Shown one piece after another: positions 46,785 to 60,260 of a stretch of 64,000 bases of DNA; the stretch's first letter is position 1, and the number at the start of each line of letters is the position of its first letter. The position numbers were made by a program, and so were the translations under genes. The notes beneath the pieces were generated by a model. The model saw nothing but the letters and a program-made list of their open reading frames with translations, was not told where the DNA came from and made no database searches. The DNA comes from Gnetum montanum. Its lineage: Eukaryota; Streptophyta; Gnetopsida; Gnetales; Gnetaceae. The DNA lies in contig MNCI01038110.1 of assembly GCA_015680685.1 (NCBI GenBank), positions 746,242 to 810,241 on the forward strand, given 5' to 3'.

Positions 46785-48965
46785 TGAAACACCATAAATT
46801 TTTGGACTCTCATGATTTAGCAGTCCTAGGATTTGGGAAAGGATCCCTACAAGCATGGTGTCATGTTAGATCATACAGACAATACCCTCTACGACATGGT
46901 CAACATGCCATCCAGTCATAAGGCCAGTTAGCATGAAAGAGGCACTAGAGGTAGACCATACAGTTTGGTAAGTTTTCTATCACCCATGTTGATAGGCTTG
47001 TTGCACCTCCTAGCTTGTCTAGCTTAACACCTAGCCCAGCTGATGGTCTACCTAGGGACCATGCTAGGAGCTACTGAAAGTGTTCAGGATGAGCAAAATA
47101 GTTTGGCAAGTTTTCTAACTGTAGGAGCCTACTATGCTATAGTAGGCCTTGAGGAGATTGAACAAGCACCCTAAATGCAAGTTGACAATGATTCAGTCCT
47201 CTAGGGCATCTGCCCCACTTCATCCTTGATGCATGAGTAACATGATGTAGCAAAATGTGCAAGTTTTGTCAGAAGTCATTGTAGTTTAAGTGCTACATTA
47301 TGCTATGCTACATAGTGTAATAGGGATGCACTCAGAAAATACTCCTATTTAGATGGCTCTGATGGAGTAAGCACATTTTCCCATGCTTCAATCGTCAAAC
47401 AGGTTTGCTTTGCTAACACGCCAGTACATGGTTGGCATCCCATGACAATACATTTGCAAGATTGAGTTAGAATCCAGGCCAAACAAGGTGCTATGCTATT
47501 CTATGCTACGCTATGTAGCGTAGCATAGCATAGTAGGGACAAGATGCACAAAGGCCGTCTGCTAAGTGGTTCCAACAAAAGGATTGCATTTGGCCATACT
47601 TCGACCTCCAAGACTACCTATCCCACTTCACCTGTGGGCCTCGAGCAAAGTTTCCTGATAAAGCATTGCAAATCATATAGGAATTAATGTCATAATGGCT
47701 GCTATGCTATGCTACGCTACACAACATAGTAAAAACACAGAGCACCGAAGTGTCCCAAGGATGAACTTAGCAGGTCTCAGAACTATTCAGCATGAAAGAA
47801 AGGTTGCAGTTGCTTACCTAGCTAGGCTTTAGATAGGTATTCTCAACTTCCAAGCAAGACTTGTTTCAAGATTGGAAGCTACACTACGAAGTGTAGCACA
47901 ATGTAGCATGTGGTTTTTTATGCTATGCCAATACATTGGGCAGCATAAACTATGTAACACTCATGTGAAAACCCAAAGAGATCCTCAGTCAGTTCTAGAA
48001 CTTGTTAGTAATGATCACCCTCATCCTGGCATCTCTTCAATGGACAAAATCAGCTAGTTTTCTTTGTTTTTCACACCATCGATCATCCCTAAAGTTGTCC
48101 CTATGCTTAACCTTTCCCGAAAGGATAGGGAAGATGTAGTCATGGAGCACACTCTCCACTTTACATTCATTAATTGACACTTTTCTTTGTAACAAACATT
48201 GCAGTTCATTGGACTTTGGCATAACCAATTTTAGTGGTATGGTCATAGCATAGTAGGTTTCACACTAGCATTACATAGTAGCATGGCACTATCATGTTTG
48301 CACTCTATGGGACCCAGGACATGTGGCATCCAAACCATGTTTCTCTCCCACATCTAGCTCTATAAATACCCTAGCAAACAAAGTTTTAAGGGGTTGGCTT
48401 CTAGCATTTTTAGCATGGTTGGCCTTTGGCATTGTTGGCTTTTGGAATAATCTTTCCTATAGTCGACTAGGAGAATTTGAGCATGGTGAGCATTTTGGCA
48501 TTTTGGCATTTTGGCGATTAGCTATGGCAAGGAGACTAGCAAGTAGAAAGTTCTTATTGGTAGGTTGTTGACGGTAGTTTGGGGAGCTATGACCATACCA
48601 CTTCATTGTAAGCTATGCCTATCTACACTACCCATTAGTTGTACAGCTTCAACCAAACAAAGACTAGATCCTCCGATCTTACTCACCTAAGCCTATTTCA
48701 TTTCATTTTGTTATTATCATATTTTGCATCATTTTCTATCAGTTTATGTTTATCACTCATCGTTTAAGTTACACTCAACACCCTTAAGATAAACATTTGC
48801 AAAATTTTATTGTACACCAGTTAAGTCCTTGTCTAATCAACCATACCATTCAGGGCACCCCATTTCCATTTTACTCTAGCACGGCCCTTGCACGGATTCG
48901 GTGTTAGGCTGTGCACCCAGTAACCTCTCAATGTTCTAGCCACCAACATTGTCAGTCACTATAGT
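46785..48965 (+). repeat. 5' LTR of element D (about 2.2 kb, right end approximate)
   Basis: It aligns with 62179-63602 up to about 48204; beyond that the 3' copy is interrupted. TATAAATA lies at 48361-48368. The right end is set near CACTATAGTTTTTGGCACTA, whose TTTTTGGCACTAGAAGTAGG may be a decayed PBS. The LTR holds palindromic CTATGCTACGCTA repeats. Confidence 0.75.
47501..47528. repeat. Palindrome of 13-bp arms within D LTR
   Basis: CTATGCTACGCTA, then TG, then TAGCGTAGCATAG. The matching position in the 3' LTR (62893-62920) is TTGTGCTACACTA-TG-TAGCATAGCACAG. It keeps most pairing, with one A-T to G-C covarying pair and two mismatches from lost CpGs. Confidence 0.85.
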
Positions 48966-49341
48966 TTTTGGCACTAGAAGTAGGTGCTTTTGTTCCCTTT
49001 TTGCATATCACGGGTGATCCTGCATGTTGTTTGTACCATGTCACCTACTAGCATAGACATGACATCCTTGTGGTTGTCTACGCATCGTGTGGTGTAGACT
49101 AGTTGCAATGATGGTTCCTTTGGAACTTGGCAGGACAAAAGCCTCCAACTACTTACTATGCCACCTTTATCTTGTTTACTACCCTATGCTGCCTACATCA
49201 TGTGTGGTGTAGCAAAGCTCTCAATGTAGCAGACCTGCTTAGCATAGCAGGAGTAGTAGTGAAGGAAGCCAACTTTCGACACTTCCCAGCATATCCAGTT
49301 TTAGCCTCTTTCTTTTACAGTTTCCTTTTTATAATAAGAAA
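48966..49341 (+). other. Leader region of element D
   Basis: Between LTR and gag. A 72-codon ORF (49127-49345) has no recognised domain. Confidence 0.4.
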
Positions 49342-51660
49342 ATGATTCCCACAACCACTATAGTTCCCACCTCAAACCTCAAGGTTCCCTACTTGGTCCA
49401 AAACATAATAGGTCCCGAGCGACCCCCCAACCTAGTGCTAGCACCGTGGCAGTTGCTTAGGCTACAACATTTGTTAGCTAAGCACTTGGTGCAAGATGCA
49501 GAGAGATATGATTTCCTCTGCACAAAGGTTCAAGTGAATCTATCATTGGACCACCAGGAACTCAAGGATAAATATAACTTTGAGTTCCTTCACTAGAACC
49601 AGGGGGTAGTTCATCCCTACTCCTGATGTCATCATCCCATTGACTGAAGCGTATCAATGGGCATTGAACTAGTTGATGTGAGTGAGTAGGTCTAAGGAAT
49701 GGGACACAGGATCCCATTACAATGAAGTGTTCTAGGATGGGCAAGAAGACTTAGACTCCCACTACGAATGTGGTGGCTAGGTCTACACTACAGTTATCCC
49801 TCCCACTCCTATGTTTTGGATAAATCCACTTTTCTCCTCTGCTCCCTTCATTGCTGCTACAACCATGGCATAGCCCACACCTTCTACAATGATGGGTATC
49901 CATCCTATGTTTTTGACATATCAACATGCTAGCCCTTCCATGTCACTTCCATTCATGCTTCCTTCCCAATCTATTCTCATAGTGTACCCAACATTAGTCA
50001 CGACTATACTACCATATGTGCATATTGTGCCCATGTTACAATTCCACATCATCCTCGCTCTTGGTTCCTCATCTATACCCATCCCACCACCAGTAGTAGA
50101 CCCAGTCTCAACCATGTGGTGGGCACCAGCTACTTCTCTACCTACCGCGCAACCATCTCAAATATCACATTATGTTCACCACCAAGCATACCAAGTCCCA
50201 TAGGTGGTGCAACCAAACACAAGGTTGTGGGCCACCATACCAACTAGGCAAGTAGCCAACCCCATAGTGCCACCAATGGTCATTGCCCTAACAACACCAC
50301 CCATTGGGTGGTAGACCACCCATGTAGCACCACTTGCTAAAGTGGCTCCAACAATGCCTCCTGTGGGACAGGCCGCCTTCCCAATAGGAACACATATCAT
50401 GGCTACCCAGGCAGCCCCACAACCATTTGTAACATCCCTAGGTCTGGATCAAGCCTTCAAACTCATCTAGACCCTAACTAAAGAAATCAAGTGACTTAAA
50501 GCCACTGGTTCTAACATCGTACAATTCATGAACTTTTACCATGAAGACCCTATTAGCTTGGTCGTGCCTATGGTCACACTACCCCCAGGGGTCCCACTCC
50601 CCTAATTTATAAAATAAAATGGAGAGGGGGACCCCAATGCACTCTTGGTAATGTTTAGGTTTGAGTCTTTACTACTACAACCATGGCCACACATAATTAT
50701 TCATGTCTTTGCCATGTCCCTCACAAGCAAGGCTTTGGATTGGTACTTTGCACTCCCACACACCTCAATCTCTACCCTACAAGAACTGCTAAGTCAATTT
50801 CTGACTTGATTCAAGTACAACTTGAAATTTGAGGTCACACTAGACCAGCTTATGAGTGTTAAGCAGGATCCACTAGAGTCTATGTAGAGGTTCATATAGC
50901 GGTGGAGCACAACATTGAATAAGATACATGAGCCGATTGCCGAGGCTTACTTGTTAGCCATGTTCAAGGGAGTATTAAATGAATTTATTAATTCTAAGCT
51001 TTATTACTTGGCCCTGTGCTCCCTCAGCTAAGCCTTTTCTTAGACTATGAGCATTTAGGACATAGTCGAAGCTAGCAAAGACCTGACCTATGTTACATAC
51101 AAAAACACACACATCAAAATGACAAAGAGAAAGGCAATGCCATAACAACCATGGTGGCCACTATGGCCACCAAGACCAAGCCCAACAACAACAACAACAA
51201 AAAGGCCACTACAACACCCAATGCAGCCAATGCCACACCTAGATAAAGCAACACTAGTCAGCCCTCAACACCACTAGTTGCAACATCAACTCAGCGTAAG
51301 CCGAACTTTGAGTGCAAAGACCGCTCCAAGTATACCTCCTTCCCCATTAAGCCTTCAAAACTTTTTAGGAAAATTTTTGGAGTTTGATGTATATAGCATA
51401 AATGAATGTCAGAGGAGGCAATCAAACATCATCAATAGTACTATGAGCTTGTTAGGAACACCTCCTTGGCTACACCCAACAAGCCACAAATTCCTAAAAA
51501 TTTCAGGCTAAAACATTTATGTGACTATCACCAACTATGTGGTCATGATATAGACTACTTCCTAGCACTAAAAGATGATATTCAATGGATGGTTGATTAG
51601 GGAAACTTGGTCCTACACAAGAGTAGTCTTGTCCACCCTAAGAATTAATCAATGCATGTT
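49342..51660 (+). pseudogene. Gag of element D (degenerate)
   Basis: It starts at about 49342 (MIPTTTIVPTSNLKVPYLVQ). A Pro-rich low-complexity middle follows (49880-50440). The gag core has HVFAMSLTSKALDWYFALPH, TSISTLQELLSQFLT, FKYNLKFEVTLDQLMSVKQD, MFKGVLNEFINSKLYYLAL and DIVEASKDLTYVTYKN. A zinc-finger-like end, CDYHQLCGHDIDYFLALKDD, is near 51525. It aligns with the gag of element E throughout the core. In-frame stops are common. Confidence 0.85.
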
Positions 51661-52419
51661 TACAAAGATCCCCTAAATACTAACAATGCAGGATATACCA
51701 TCAACGTCATTGGCATTGACAACAATCCAAAACCACCACAACAATCATTCATGGTGCATGTGCCTCCCTGTAACATAGCAACCTTGAAAAAAATAAAAAC
51801 AATGTTGTAGCAACCCTTTGTCCTTAAAAATCCTTGTCAAACACCCACCCCTACTCCCTTTGTGCTCAGGGTGGCACTGTCGCCCGCACCAAAGCTATAG
51901 GAACCATTTGTCATGAAGGTGCCAAAACATTCAAGCACCTCTACCATACAAAGTTAAGCAACAAAAGCTACATTGCAGCCTCCCCATTTGAAAAAATGAG
52001 AAGAGAACCTAGCGGACAAGAAGACTAGGGAACACACTACGATAGGTCCCCCCAAGCCTACCCCCTTGTACTTAATGCCCATGGCCCCTTCATCATTAGT
52101 GATAGATAACACCATGTACATAAAATCACCATTTTCCTACCCAAAAAAGCCCAATGCTCAATCAGAAACCACCCCTTGATAGGAGATTCATCTTCTAGGG
52201 TGGATAAAGGAAAGGGGTAACAAACAACAAGATGGTGGACAAGACCTTATCAACATCCTTACACAGGTCCAACAAGCTTTGAAGTAGAAGAACACAACTT
52301 TAAGCCTATATGACCTGATAATGACTTCCATTGTGCACCATGAGGCCATGGTTCGCATGCTAACATCCATTTGAGTTGACGAAAACATACCAGCCGAAGA
52401 GAAAGCAATCCACACTATC

Positions 52420-52665
52420 ATGCTTCCCTCTAGGGTTGAAGAACCATGGCTAGATCAGTTCACATTTTGCGATGAGTCCACTAAGGATGACCCTAAAAAG
52501 GATCAAGTGAAAATAGCACCCATGTTCATCACAATTTGGGTCAGCCAGTATAAGATCCAAAGGGTACACGTTGATGATAGGGCTGCTATCAATGTCATTC
52601 CATTTTCCATAGTGGAAAAATTGGGCTTGGTCGATCAGATCAAACCCACGACAACTTCTTGCTAA
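52420..52665 (+). pseudogene. Protease of element D, N-terminal half only
   Basis: The 81-codon ORF has FITIWVSQYKIQRVHVDDRA, then AINVIPFSIVEKLGLVDQI, the active-site half of a Tat protease (family VDxGSAxNI; here VDDRAAINVI). It ends at PTTTSC. The C-terminal LGRPWLH half, present in element E, is absent from the following sequence. Confidence 0.75.
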
Positions 52666-52731
52666 CCCAAAAGTGTGGTGAAAACTACCTACTAATCCAA
52701 AAGTGATGCGGTCAAACTCACCAGCATCAAA

Positions 52732-54483
52732 TTATAGCCCCTCTCTTTCCACTTGACCCAAAAGTGTGGTAGCATCCTCAACACTCATGTGCCCCTCAAG
52801 TACTGAACCACATTCTACAAAAGGATCATTTGTAGGGGCCTCTTCCTCTATGATAGGGGCCTCTCCCTTCTCTTCAACAAGTGCCCCTACTCTAGGGGCC
52901 AAAACCTCTTCCTCCTCTTCTTCTTCTTCTGATAAAATATAATTGTAGTAAGTAGGATGTTGCAACTTGAACCAGGAACTACACTATATGACACTGCACA
53001 ACATAGCACAACGTAGAAAATGTTATGCTAACAAAAAAGTTAGGAACACTTACCAATTGAGGGTTGTACTCTATGAACTTTGATTCGTAGCTTTTTTCCT
53101 TTTTCTTCGTTCATACAGGGAGGTTATTTCACAGGGCGAGACTTTTTATGCTACAGTCTAGTTTTCACAGTTTCTACAATGAGGCATTCCCCCTTGGACA
53201 CATTGTTGGTGTTGATGGGAGGCACCTCCCCCATGCTATCTCAAGCACAAAAGGATTATGCCACCTGATCCCTTGTTGTTGTTGAAAGTGATTCCCCGAT
53301 AGCTTTTGAGGGGTCCTAGGATCAGGTGGTGTTTAGAACCTGACAAATCCATGGCTTTGATATTTGGTTGTGATCCTATAGTATCCAATAACCATTTTCA
53401 CAGACCACCAGGAATTTTGCAAACCACCATAGGCAAGGTATGAAAAAGGCATAATGCACATTGAAACAGGAGTCAAGCTTCTCATGAAGATTGATCATTT
53501 CAGCATGTAGGACTTCAAAGAGGTACTTGGCCCAATTGTAATAGGTCCATTATTCCATGATCTCCCTCATTATCCAGGCTTACTCTACTCCAAGGATTTT
53601 TCCTTGGGAGAGTAGCTTGGGGAAATCATGGGCATAGAAGATAGGATAAACTATTTCGGCCACTACTAGCTTGACCTTGTGGATGTAAATACCCTTTTAG
53701 CCCTTGCTTGTCCCTAGCCATTCCTCGATATCCCCTTGATGGTTTGCATCATTCCTAGATTTTTCTCTTACATGGAGACCATCAAAGGAGACACCAAAAA
53801 GATCCAAAAATAGTTGACCATTAATTTCAAACACCACCTGCACATTATGAACATGTGTGCAAAAGTGGTTAGCCTTCTCGGAGAAGGAATCAGCTAGGGA
53901 AAGCATGTTTGCAATTGGGACACTTGGATTTATAGCCAGAAATAAATCCATGAGCCCAGCCTCTTGAATGTTATGAACAAGGGTGGCCGGGGTCCTATTG
54001 TAGAGCTAACGATGGGTCTCCTCCACCTCCCTGTACTTGAAGAAGAGGTTGGTTTTGTCATGCCCAGACGTGATCACTATGACCTCTTGGGTTTTCCTCT
54101 CTACTGCAATGGTTAGCAACAAACAAAAAAGTTAGCAAAAGTCAAAGCACATTATCACTTGAACACATAAGAAACAATGCATGCTTCAACATACCAAGTT
54201 TAAATAGCATAGAAAATGGTGGAAGTTTCACAAGGACATATTCAATGGTAATCAGTCGACGAGATGCCCATTCTCTATCCAACCAGCCAACTTCCTTACA
54301 TTTCTCATAAAATTTAGAATATCTAGTTGGATAGGTTTTAAAATCAAGTCCAAGTTTTTCTAGAACATCGACATGCACATTCTTGGTAGACGAGAACTTT
54401 TGCAAAGATGTTTGGGCCAACTCTAGTGTATCCGTATTACCATGAAGACCACCGTCATCAATATAAAACCTGACAACACACAA
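52732..54483 (-). pseudogene. Antisense ORF region within element D
   Basis: Three minus-strand segments read as parts of one protein from high to low coordinates. 54142-54483 has LGLDFKTYPTRYSKFYEKCK; 53697-53951 has MDLFLAINPSVPIANMLSLA and NVQVVFEINGQLFLDLFGVS; the text continues with KVKLVVAEIVYPIFYAHDFP and YNWAKYLFEVLHAEM. An acidic tail (52732-52965) includes eight Glu in a row. Stops or introns separate them. Antisense extra ORFs are known in some Tat elements but usually lie downstream of pol. The family is not identified. Confidence 0.55.
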
Positions 54484-56430
54484 GAATATGGTAATAATTT
54501 TTAACTAACATAAGTTAGATCATATAACACATTTAAAACACCTTCATAAAGCTCACCCATTGGAACAATAAATGGTTCCAGGTGGGTACTGAAAGTAGGT
54601 GCCCATGTGACGGGTGACATACAAAGTATTGTATTGATGTTAGCATTTGTATTTGGGCATGTCCCAGATCCATCTTAAGCACCTCAAGCCCCTTGTGTGC
54701 TAGTCTGAACCTTCTACCCCTTCACCACCCTCGATCAACCCATCGACCATGAACTTCATAATGCCCTGATTTGCCTTGGGCAACAACATTTCCATAAGTA
54801 CGACTACTATTTTAGCCGATAAGTGTGACCACACGATCACACTAAAGTGATAAAGGAGAAACTCTAGGAACTCCTATGCACCCTCCTGAAACTAGATTGC
54901 CTGATGCCCTACCTATGCATGGGGAGGGGGGGCATTGGCCATGGGATCACTGAGATAGCATAGGACTCCTACCACCTCAAGGATGATCAAACCGAGTTTC
55001 AACATGACCCTGCATGACAAAGCACCAAACATTACCACTATGTGAAAGTGTTGATTAATAATGTAGCATAGCATGACCCTGCATTTACTAGTATCCCTTA
55101 GGCATGAAACAATACATCTTTGATAAAATAGAGTCAAATAGTACATGTAGTGTAGCAAAGTACCATATGTAGTGTAGTGTCGCAACTAAGTCCCGCGTAA
55201 CATAGTGGGTGTGCCTTGCAATGTAATAGTTATGCCCTGCATAGCATAGCATAGTAGACATGCCTTGTACGATGTAGCGTAATAGTTACATTTCACACAA
55301 TGGTGGCAGCTATGTCACATGCAATGTAGTAAGATGATTGCACTCTGTGCAGTGTAGCAACAAAACAAGTACAATAGACGCAACAATGTACCATGACAAT
55401 ACAACATGTATCATACATGTAACAATGTAATGGGAAAAATACTATAACAAGTGTTGTAGCATAGAAAATTTAGCAGCATGGAAAATTTGATAGCATAGTA
55501 GCATTACAAGTTTAACAGTATAGCAACATAATAGATTGCCAGCTTAATGGACTAATAGGCCTGTCAATACAATAGCCTAGCAGCAACAAAAATATGACAG
55601 TCTAACTGTGCATGTAAAAAAGAACTCACATTATCCCTAATGTACTAACCCTACCCTACTACATGAAACATAGCTCATGCTACACTACGCCAGGCATGTG
55701 TTATGCTGCCCAAAGAATTTGTAAACAAAAAATCCCTTCTAAAGATGGTACGCTATGACAAGCATGCGCTATGCCACCTAGAACCACCCAAACGCTCAAT
55801 GATAGTACAGTGACCATTCCTAATAATGGTGGCTGAGGTAGTACCATGCACAACTCTAGCATAGCAACCCTATGGCCGTTGCGGCTAGAGTGGCCATAGC
55901 CACAACACAACAGCCAAAATAGTAGCAAAAAGAAATGACGACAGTTGTAGCAGTGATGGCCGTGATGGCCAAAATAGTAACGACAATGGCAATATAACCT
56001 GATACATCACATGCTAAAAAATGAGGGTAGCGTAGTGAATTACCAAGAAGATGGAGCCTCCTACTACTCCTCAACGAGCACCTTAGAGAGGTGTCCTAGA
56101 TTGTTCCTCACTTCGTCCACCTTTGTAAGACCTCAATGCTTATGTTCACTTTTGCGCACCATTGCCTCTCTCATAAATCGGTTGCACCTACTGCTACACT
56201 ACACCTTTTACACTCTCTCAGTTGGACCACACTATGCTTTGGGTGTGGGCTCTAATAATGAAAATGACAAGTTTACCAGGGGGTAATCCCCTATTTATAG
56301 CAAATGCAGTAAAACACTTGTCACTTTCATGTCCCGAGTAATGCAGGACACCCCTGTAGTGTAGCACTACTATAGTGTAGCCCCATTGCATCGTAGCACT
56401 CATCCACTATGTAGTAGGTGGGTCCACCAA
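54484..56430. repeat. Spacer with dispersed (GC)TATGCTA/GTAGTGTAGC-type repeats
   Basis: Short motifs such as AGCATAGCATAGTAG, GTAGTGTAGTGTCGC and CTACTATAGTGTAGC recur across this non-coding stretch. They are the same motif class found in the D LTR. Two minus ORFs (55701-56074) are low-complexity. Confidence 0.5.
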
Positions 56431-56439
56431 AATTTTTGC

Positions 56440-56660
56440 TCCATATTTACATTTTAAACATGGTTACAGTTCACTAAGACCTTAAACTAGCAATTTTAAT
56501 TCACAAATTTTTCATAGTGACGGTTTGCAAACACCTTAAAATAGCAATTTTAACCTATAATATAGCCCAGTGATGGTCTGTTAATACCTTAAACTCACAA
56601 TTTTAGCATTCTAGACCAAGTAACAATCCACTAAGACCTTAAATTGGCAACTATTTTATG
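56440..56660 (+). repeat. Tandem repeat upstream of pol, unit about 57 bp
   Basis: About four degenerate units contain (C/T)ACTAAGACCTTAAACTAGCA or a variant, followed by an ATTTTAA tail. The core is the same as in the 60.6-60.75 kb repeat downstream of pol. Confidence 0.7.
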
Positions 56661-56719
56661 TTGCATTATTGCTTATATGTTTCCATACATGCTATTGTTT
56701 CTAATAGGTATCACTTGAC

Positions 56720-57960
56720 TTGGTTAATTTGCTTATTGTGACAAGTCCAATAAAAAAAATGGCTATCCATGATGATCTTTATTTGCGTTTGACCTTGGCG
56801 GGTCCATACAATAGATTTACAAGATGCTTGAATCAAGAATCGGTAGACTTTGAATTACCCTCCCACAACATTGTAGTATCCCTGGAAACATCCCTAGACT
56901 GTCCCAAAAATTTGGTCTAGACCTTGGACTTAGAGTTTGGGGATGTGACTGAGGATCCTCTTATTGAAATCCCTATAACTACCTCCAGAGATGAGGCAAA
57001 AACCTTAAAAGTTAGCTCTCTACTAGATCCACAAGTACATCTAAACATCTCGAAGGTTCTCAATGACAATGTTAAAGTGTTTGCATCGTCATATGATGAC
57101 ATGCTAGGTCTGGACACATGACTTATACAACATAACATTATCCTAGATCTACGTGTCAAAGTAGTTAAGCAAAAGGCTTGCAAAATCAAATTGAAAATTG
57201 CACTAGCTGTATGTGATGAAATCACCAAGCTTTACCAAGCTAGTTTCATTTCAATAGTTGATTAATCGGAATGGTTATCGAACATCGATGTAGTTTCTAA
57301 GAAAATAGGAGGTATATGAATCTCTATAGACTTTCAAGATATGAACAAAGAAATTATTAAGGATGATTTCCCATTATCAAATATCGATTAACTTATCGAC
57401 ACTATGGTTGGTCATGCCTTACTATCCTTCATGGATGGGATCTTAGGTTATAACTAGATCTGCATCAACCTAGAGCATCAGTTAGAAACTACCTTTATGA
57501 CCCCTTGGAGAACCTTTTATTACATGATGATGCCCTTTGAACTCAAAAACGTTGGAGCAACCTATCAATGAGTGATGACATACATTTTTAGTGACTACTT
57601 CTTGGAGAGATTAAATGATTACGTTGATGACATAGTAGTCAAGTCTAAGGAAGCTATTGATCATCCCAATGACCTCAATATAGTCCTCCAATGTTGTCAT
57701 ATATATGACCTACATCTCAACCCTAGGAAATATGTTTTTGAAGTTAAAACTAGATGCATGCTAGGATTTGTAGTGTCAAAAATAGGGATATGAGTAGACC
57801 CTAATAAGGTTAGAGCTATCATTAACCTAGAACCACCTACAAACCTTAAGGAGTTACATGGGTTACAAGGTAGAGTACAGTTTATCAGAAGGTTTATCGT
57901 GAGGTTGACAGACAAGCTACACCCCATGCAACACCTACTTAAGAAGGGGATCAACTTCAA
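56720..57960 (+). pseudogene. Reverse transcriptase of element D
   Basis: The N-terminal pol linker (56720-57121) is followed by RT blocks: AVCDEITKLYQASFI, FPLSNID, FMDGILGYN, MMPFELKNVGATYQ and LNDYVDDIVVKSKEAIDH, with an intact YVDD box. LNPRKYVFEVKTRCMLGFVV and LQGRVQFIRRFI follow. The catalytic box is preserved, but several stops and a GVATYQ/M-type change break the frame. Confidence 0.9.
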
Positions 57961-57974
57961 GTGGACAGATTAAT

Positions 57975-58420
57975 GTCAACAAGCTTTTGATAACCTAAAG
58001 AAAGAGCTTTTGCATCTCCCAACTATTTACCCACCATAGATGGATAAGTCTTTCTACATTCACCTTGCCACTTCAGACACATCTATTGCTACATTGTTAT
58101 GGCAAAAAAGAGATGACAGATTTGAAACCCTGGTCTATTACTTAAGCCATGCATGAATAGCTTACAAGGTAAAGTACAACAAGGTATAGAAACATTGTAT
58201 CACCCTTGTATTTGTGCTCAAAAAGTGGAGACATTACCTATTTCGTAGCAAATTTAACATCATATGTAAGAGCAACATACTCCAGGCTATTACAACTAAC
58301 TTATACGAGAGTAGTAGGATAGCCCAATGGAAAGCTATAATGGTGGAATTCGATCTACATTTTGTAGCATAATCATCAAAAAAGGGTCAAGCACTAGCCA
58401 CATAGCTTACAACTTCACCC
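57975..58420 (+). pseudogene. RNase H (first) of element D
   Basis: Reads FYIHLATSDTSIATLLWQKR, ETLVYYLSHA, then HCITLVFVLKKWRHYLFRSK and IAQWKAIMVEFDLHFVA. These are the standard gypsy RNase H blocks that follow RT. Confidence 0.8.
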
Positions 58421-58489
58421 ATTGATGATCGGAAAATAATAGAACTCGAATTCCTAGATGAGCACATCAATAGCCTAAGCCCCATACCA

Positions 58490-58900
58490 TTTGATTTCGA
58501 AGAAAGTCTACATTTTGACGATGCTTCAACTACATGAGGTGGTAGCACTACCACAGTTCTTACATTTCCCTCTAGGAAAATTTGACCCTTTTCATATCAT
58601 TTTACATTCTTTTGCACGAACAACATAGCTATGTACGAAGGACTCCTCAAGGACCTTCTAGCAGCTCAAGAGCTAAGGATCCAACATTTGGCAATCCAAG
58701 GTGACTCACAACTAGTTTTCAACTAGATTATCGAGGTTTATGCTTGCAAAGCTTCACATTTGCAACCTTGTTATGACTTGGCCAAGAATTTATTAAAACA
58801 TTTTACAACGTTAGATATTCAATATGTACCCGATAATGAGAACACAATAGCTCATGCACTAGCCACATTAGCATTAAACGTATCACTACACCTATTTGCA
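58490..58900 (+). pseudogene. Second, archaeal-type RNase H of element D
   Basis: Begins with LHFDDAST, then AMYEGLLKDLLAAQELRIQH, LAIQGDSQLVFN, IQYVPDNENTIAHALATLAL. This is the aRNH signature (DG/YEALLLGL/GDSQLV/N..AD.LA) found between RNase H and integrase in Tat/Ogre elements. Its presence assigns the clade. Confidence 0.87.
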
Positions 58901-58949
58901 ACTTTGCCTGCTTCAATAATAAAATGCACAGATCCTATTACTCAAGTGG

Positions 58950-60224
58950 TATACATTGCATATATTAGTGCAAAAAATACCCAAGAATGGTATGCCAACA
59001 TTAAAGCATACCTTCAACATGGTAAACCCCCACAGAGCTTGACATCAGCCCAAAAGGATGCAATACGAAAGCAAGCCCAACAGTATGTCCTCATAGGAGA
59101 TAACACCTTATGCAAATGCTCCTTTGATGGAATATTGCTAACTTACATTAGTGGGGAAGAGGTAGAAAAGATTATTAATGAAGTCCATGATGGCCTATGT
59201 GGAGGACACATAGCCCCTATGGCTATGGTAGCAAAAATTAGATGCTTAGGGTACTATAGTCCTTGCATAGAATGAGATTTCCTTGTCAAAGTTAGGACAT
59301 GTGATGTATGTCAATGCCATGAGAACCTCATACACGTGTCGCCCATTAAATTACATCCTACATAGATTATGTGGCCATTCCAATGTTGGGTACTAGATAG
59401 CATAGGACCCATCACACCTAAGTTTTTCATAGGACATAGCTTCATCATCATCACAACCGAATACTTCATGAAGTGGGTAGAAGCTATTCCTTTGAGAAAG
59501 ATCACATCTCAATAGGTTTACCACTTTATCTTGGATAACATAGTAACAAGGTTTGGTCTTCCTTGACTATTGTGATAGACAATAAACCACAATTTAGTAG
59601 CATGAAAACCAAAACCTTTTGCAACAACCTTGGAATCAGGCAATCTTTTTAATCATCATACTACCCATAGGAAAATGGTCAGCTAGAGGAAACAAACAAG
59701 GCCATCATCAACTTGCTTAAAAAGGTGCTTAGCAGCAACAAGAGATGATGGCATGATCAAATCCTCTACATGTTGTGGGCTTACTGCACAACATAAAAAA
59801 TGGCTATAGGTAAGACCCCATATAGTCTCATTTACAGATTTAAAATAGTGTTACCTCTTGAATTGTAGGTTCCATCACTTTGGATAATCCTCTTGAACAT
59901 TGTGAATGATGCTCAAAACAATGAGTCAAGGATCATTGATCTTGACTCTGTAGAGGAGGGCATCCAAACACTCGGTCGCATCAAATGGTACCAGGACAAG
60001 CAATGGCAAAAGCATTACTACAACCTACATTAACAGCCAATTGAAAAGGGGGAGTTGGTCCTCAAAGCTGTTCATGAACTTGTAAACCAATTCTTAGCAA
60101 ACTAGGAAGGCACTTTCGTAGTCACAAAAGCCTATAGAATGGGGCATTCAACCTGGCTAATATGGATGGCAATGAGTTCGCAAATCCCATCAACCATTTA
60201 TATCTCAAGCCATACTACGTTTGA
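58950..60224 (+). pseudogene. Integrase of element D
   Basis: The N-terminal zinc-binding part has EVHDGLCGGHIAPMAMVAKI and CDVCQCHENLIH. The core has WVLDSIGPITPKFFIGHSFI and YFMKWVEAIPLRK, then NGQLEETNKAIINLLKKVL. The C-terminus ends NHLYLKPYYV at a TGA at 60222, typical of Tat integrase. One stop removes the usual YWP box neighbourhood. Confidence 0.88.
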
Positions 60225-60260
60225 CACAAAGGGTTGCATCAGGTATAAAGCAAGGTAAGA

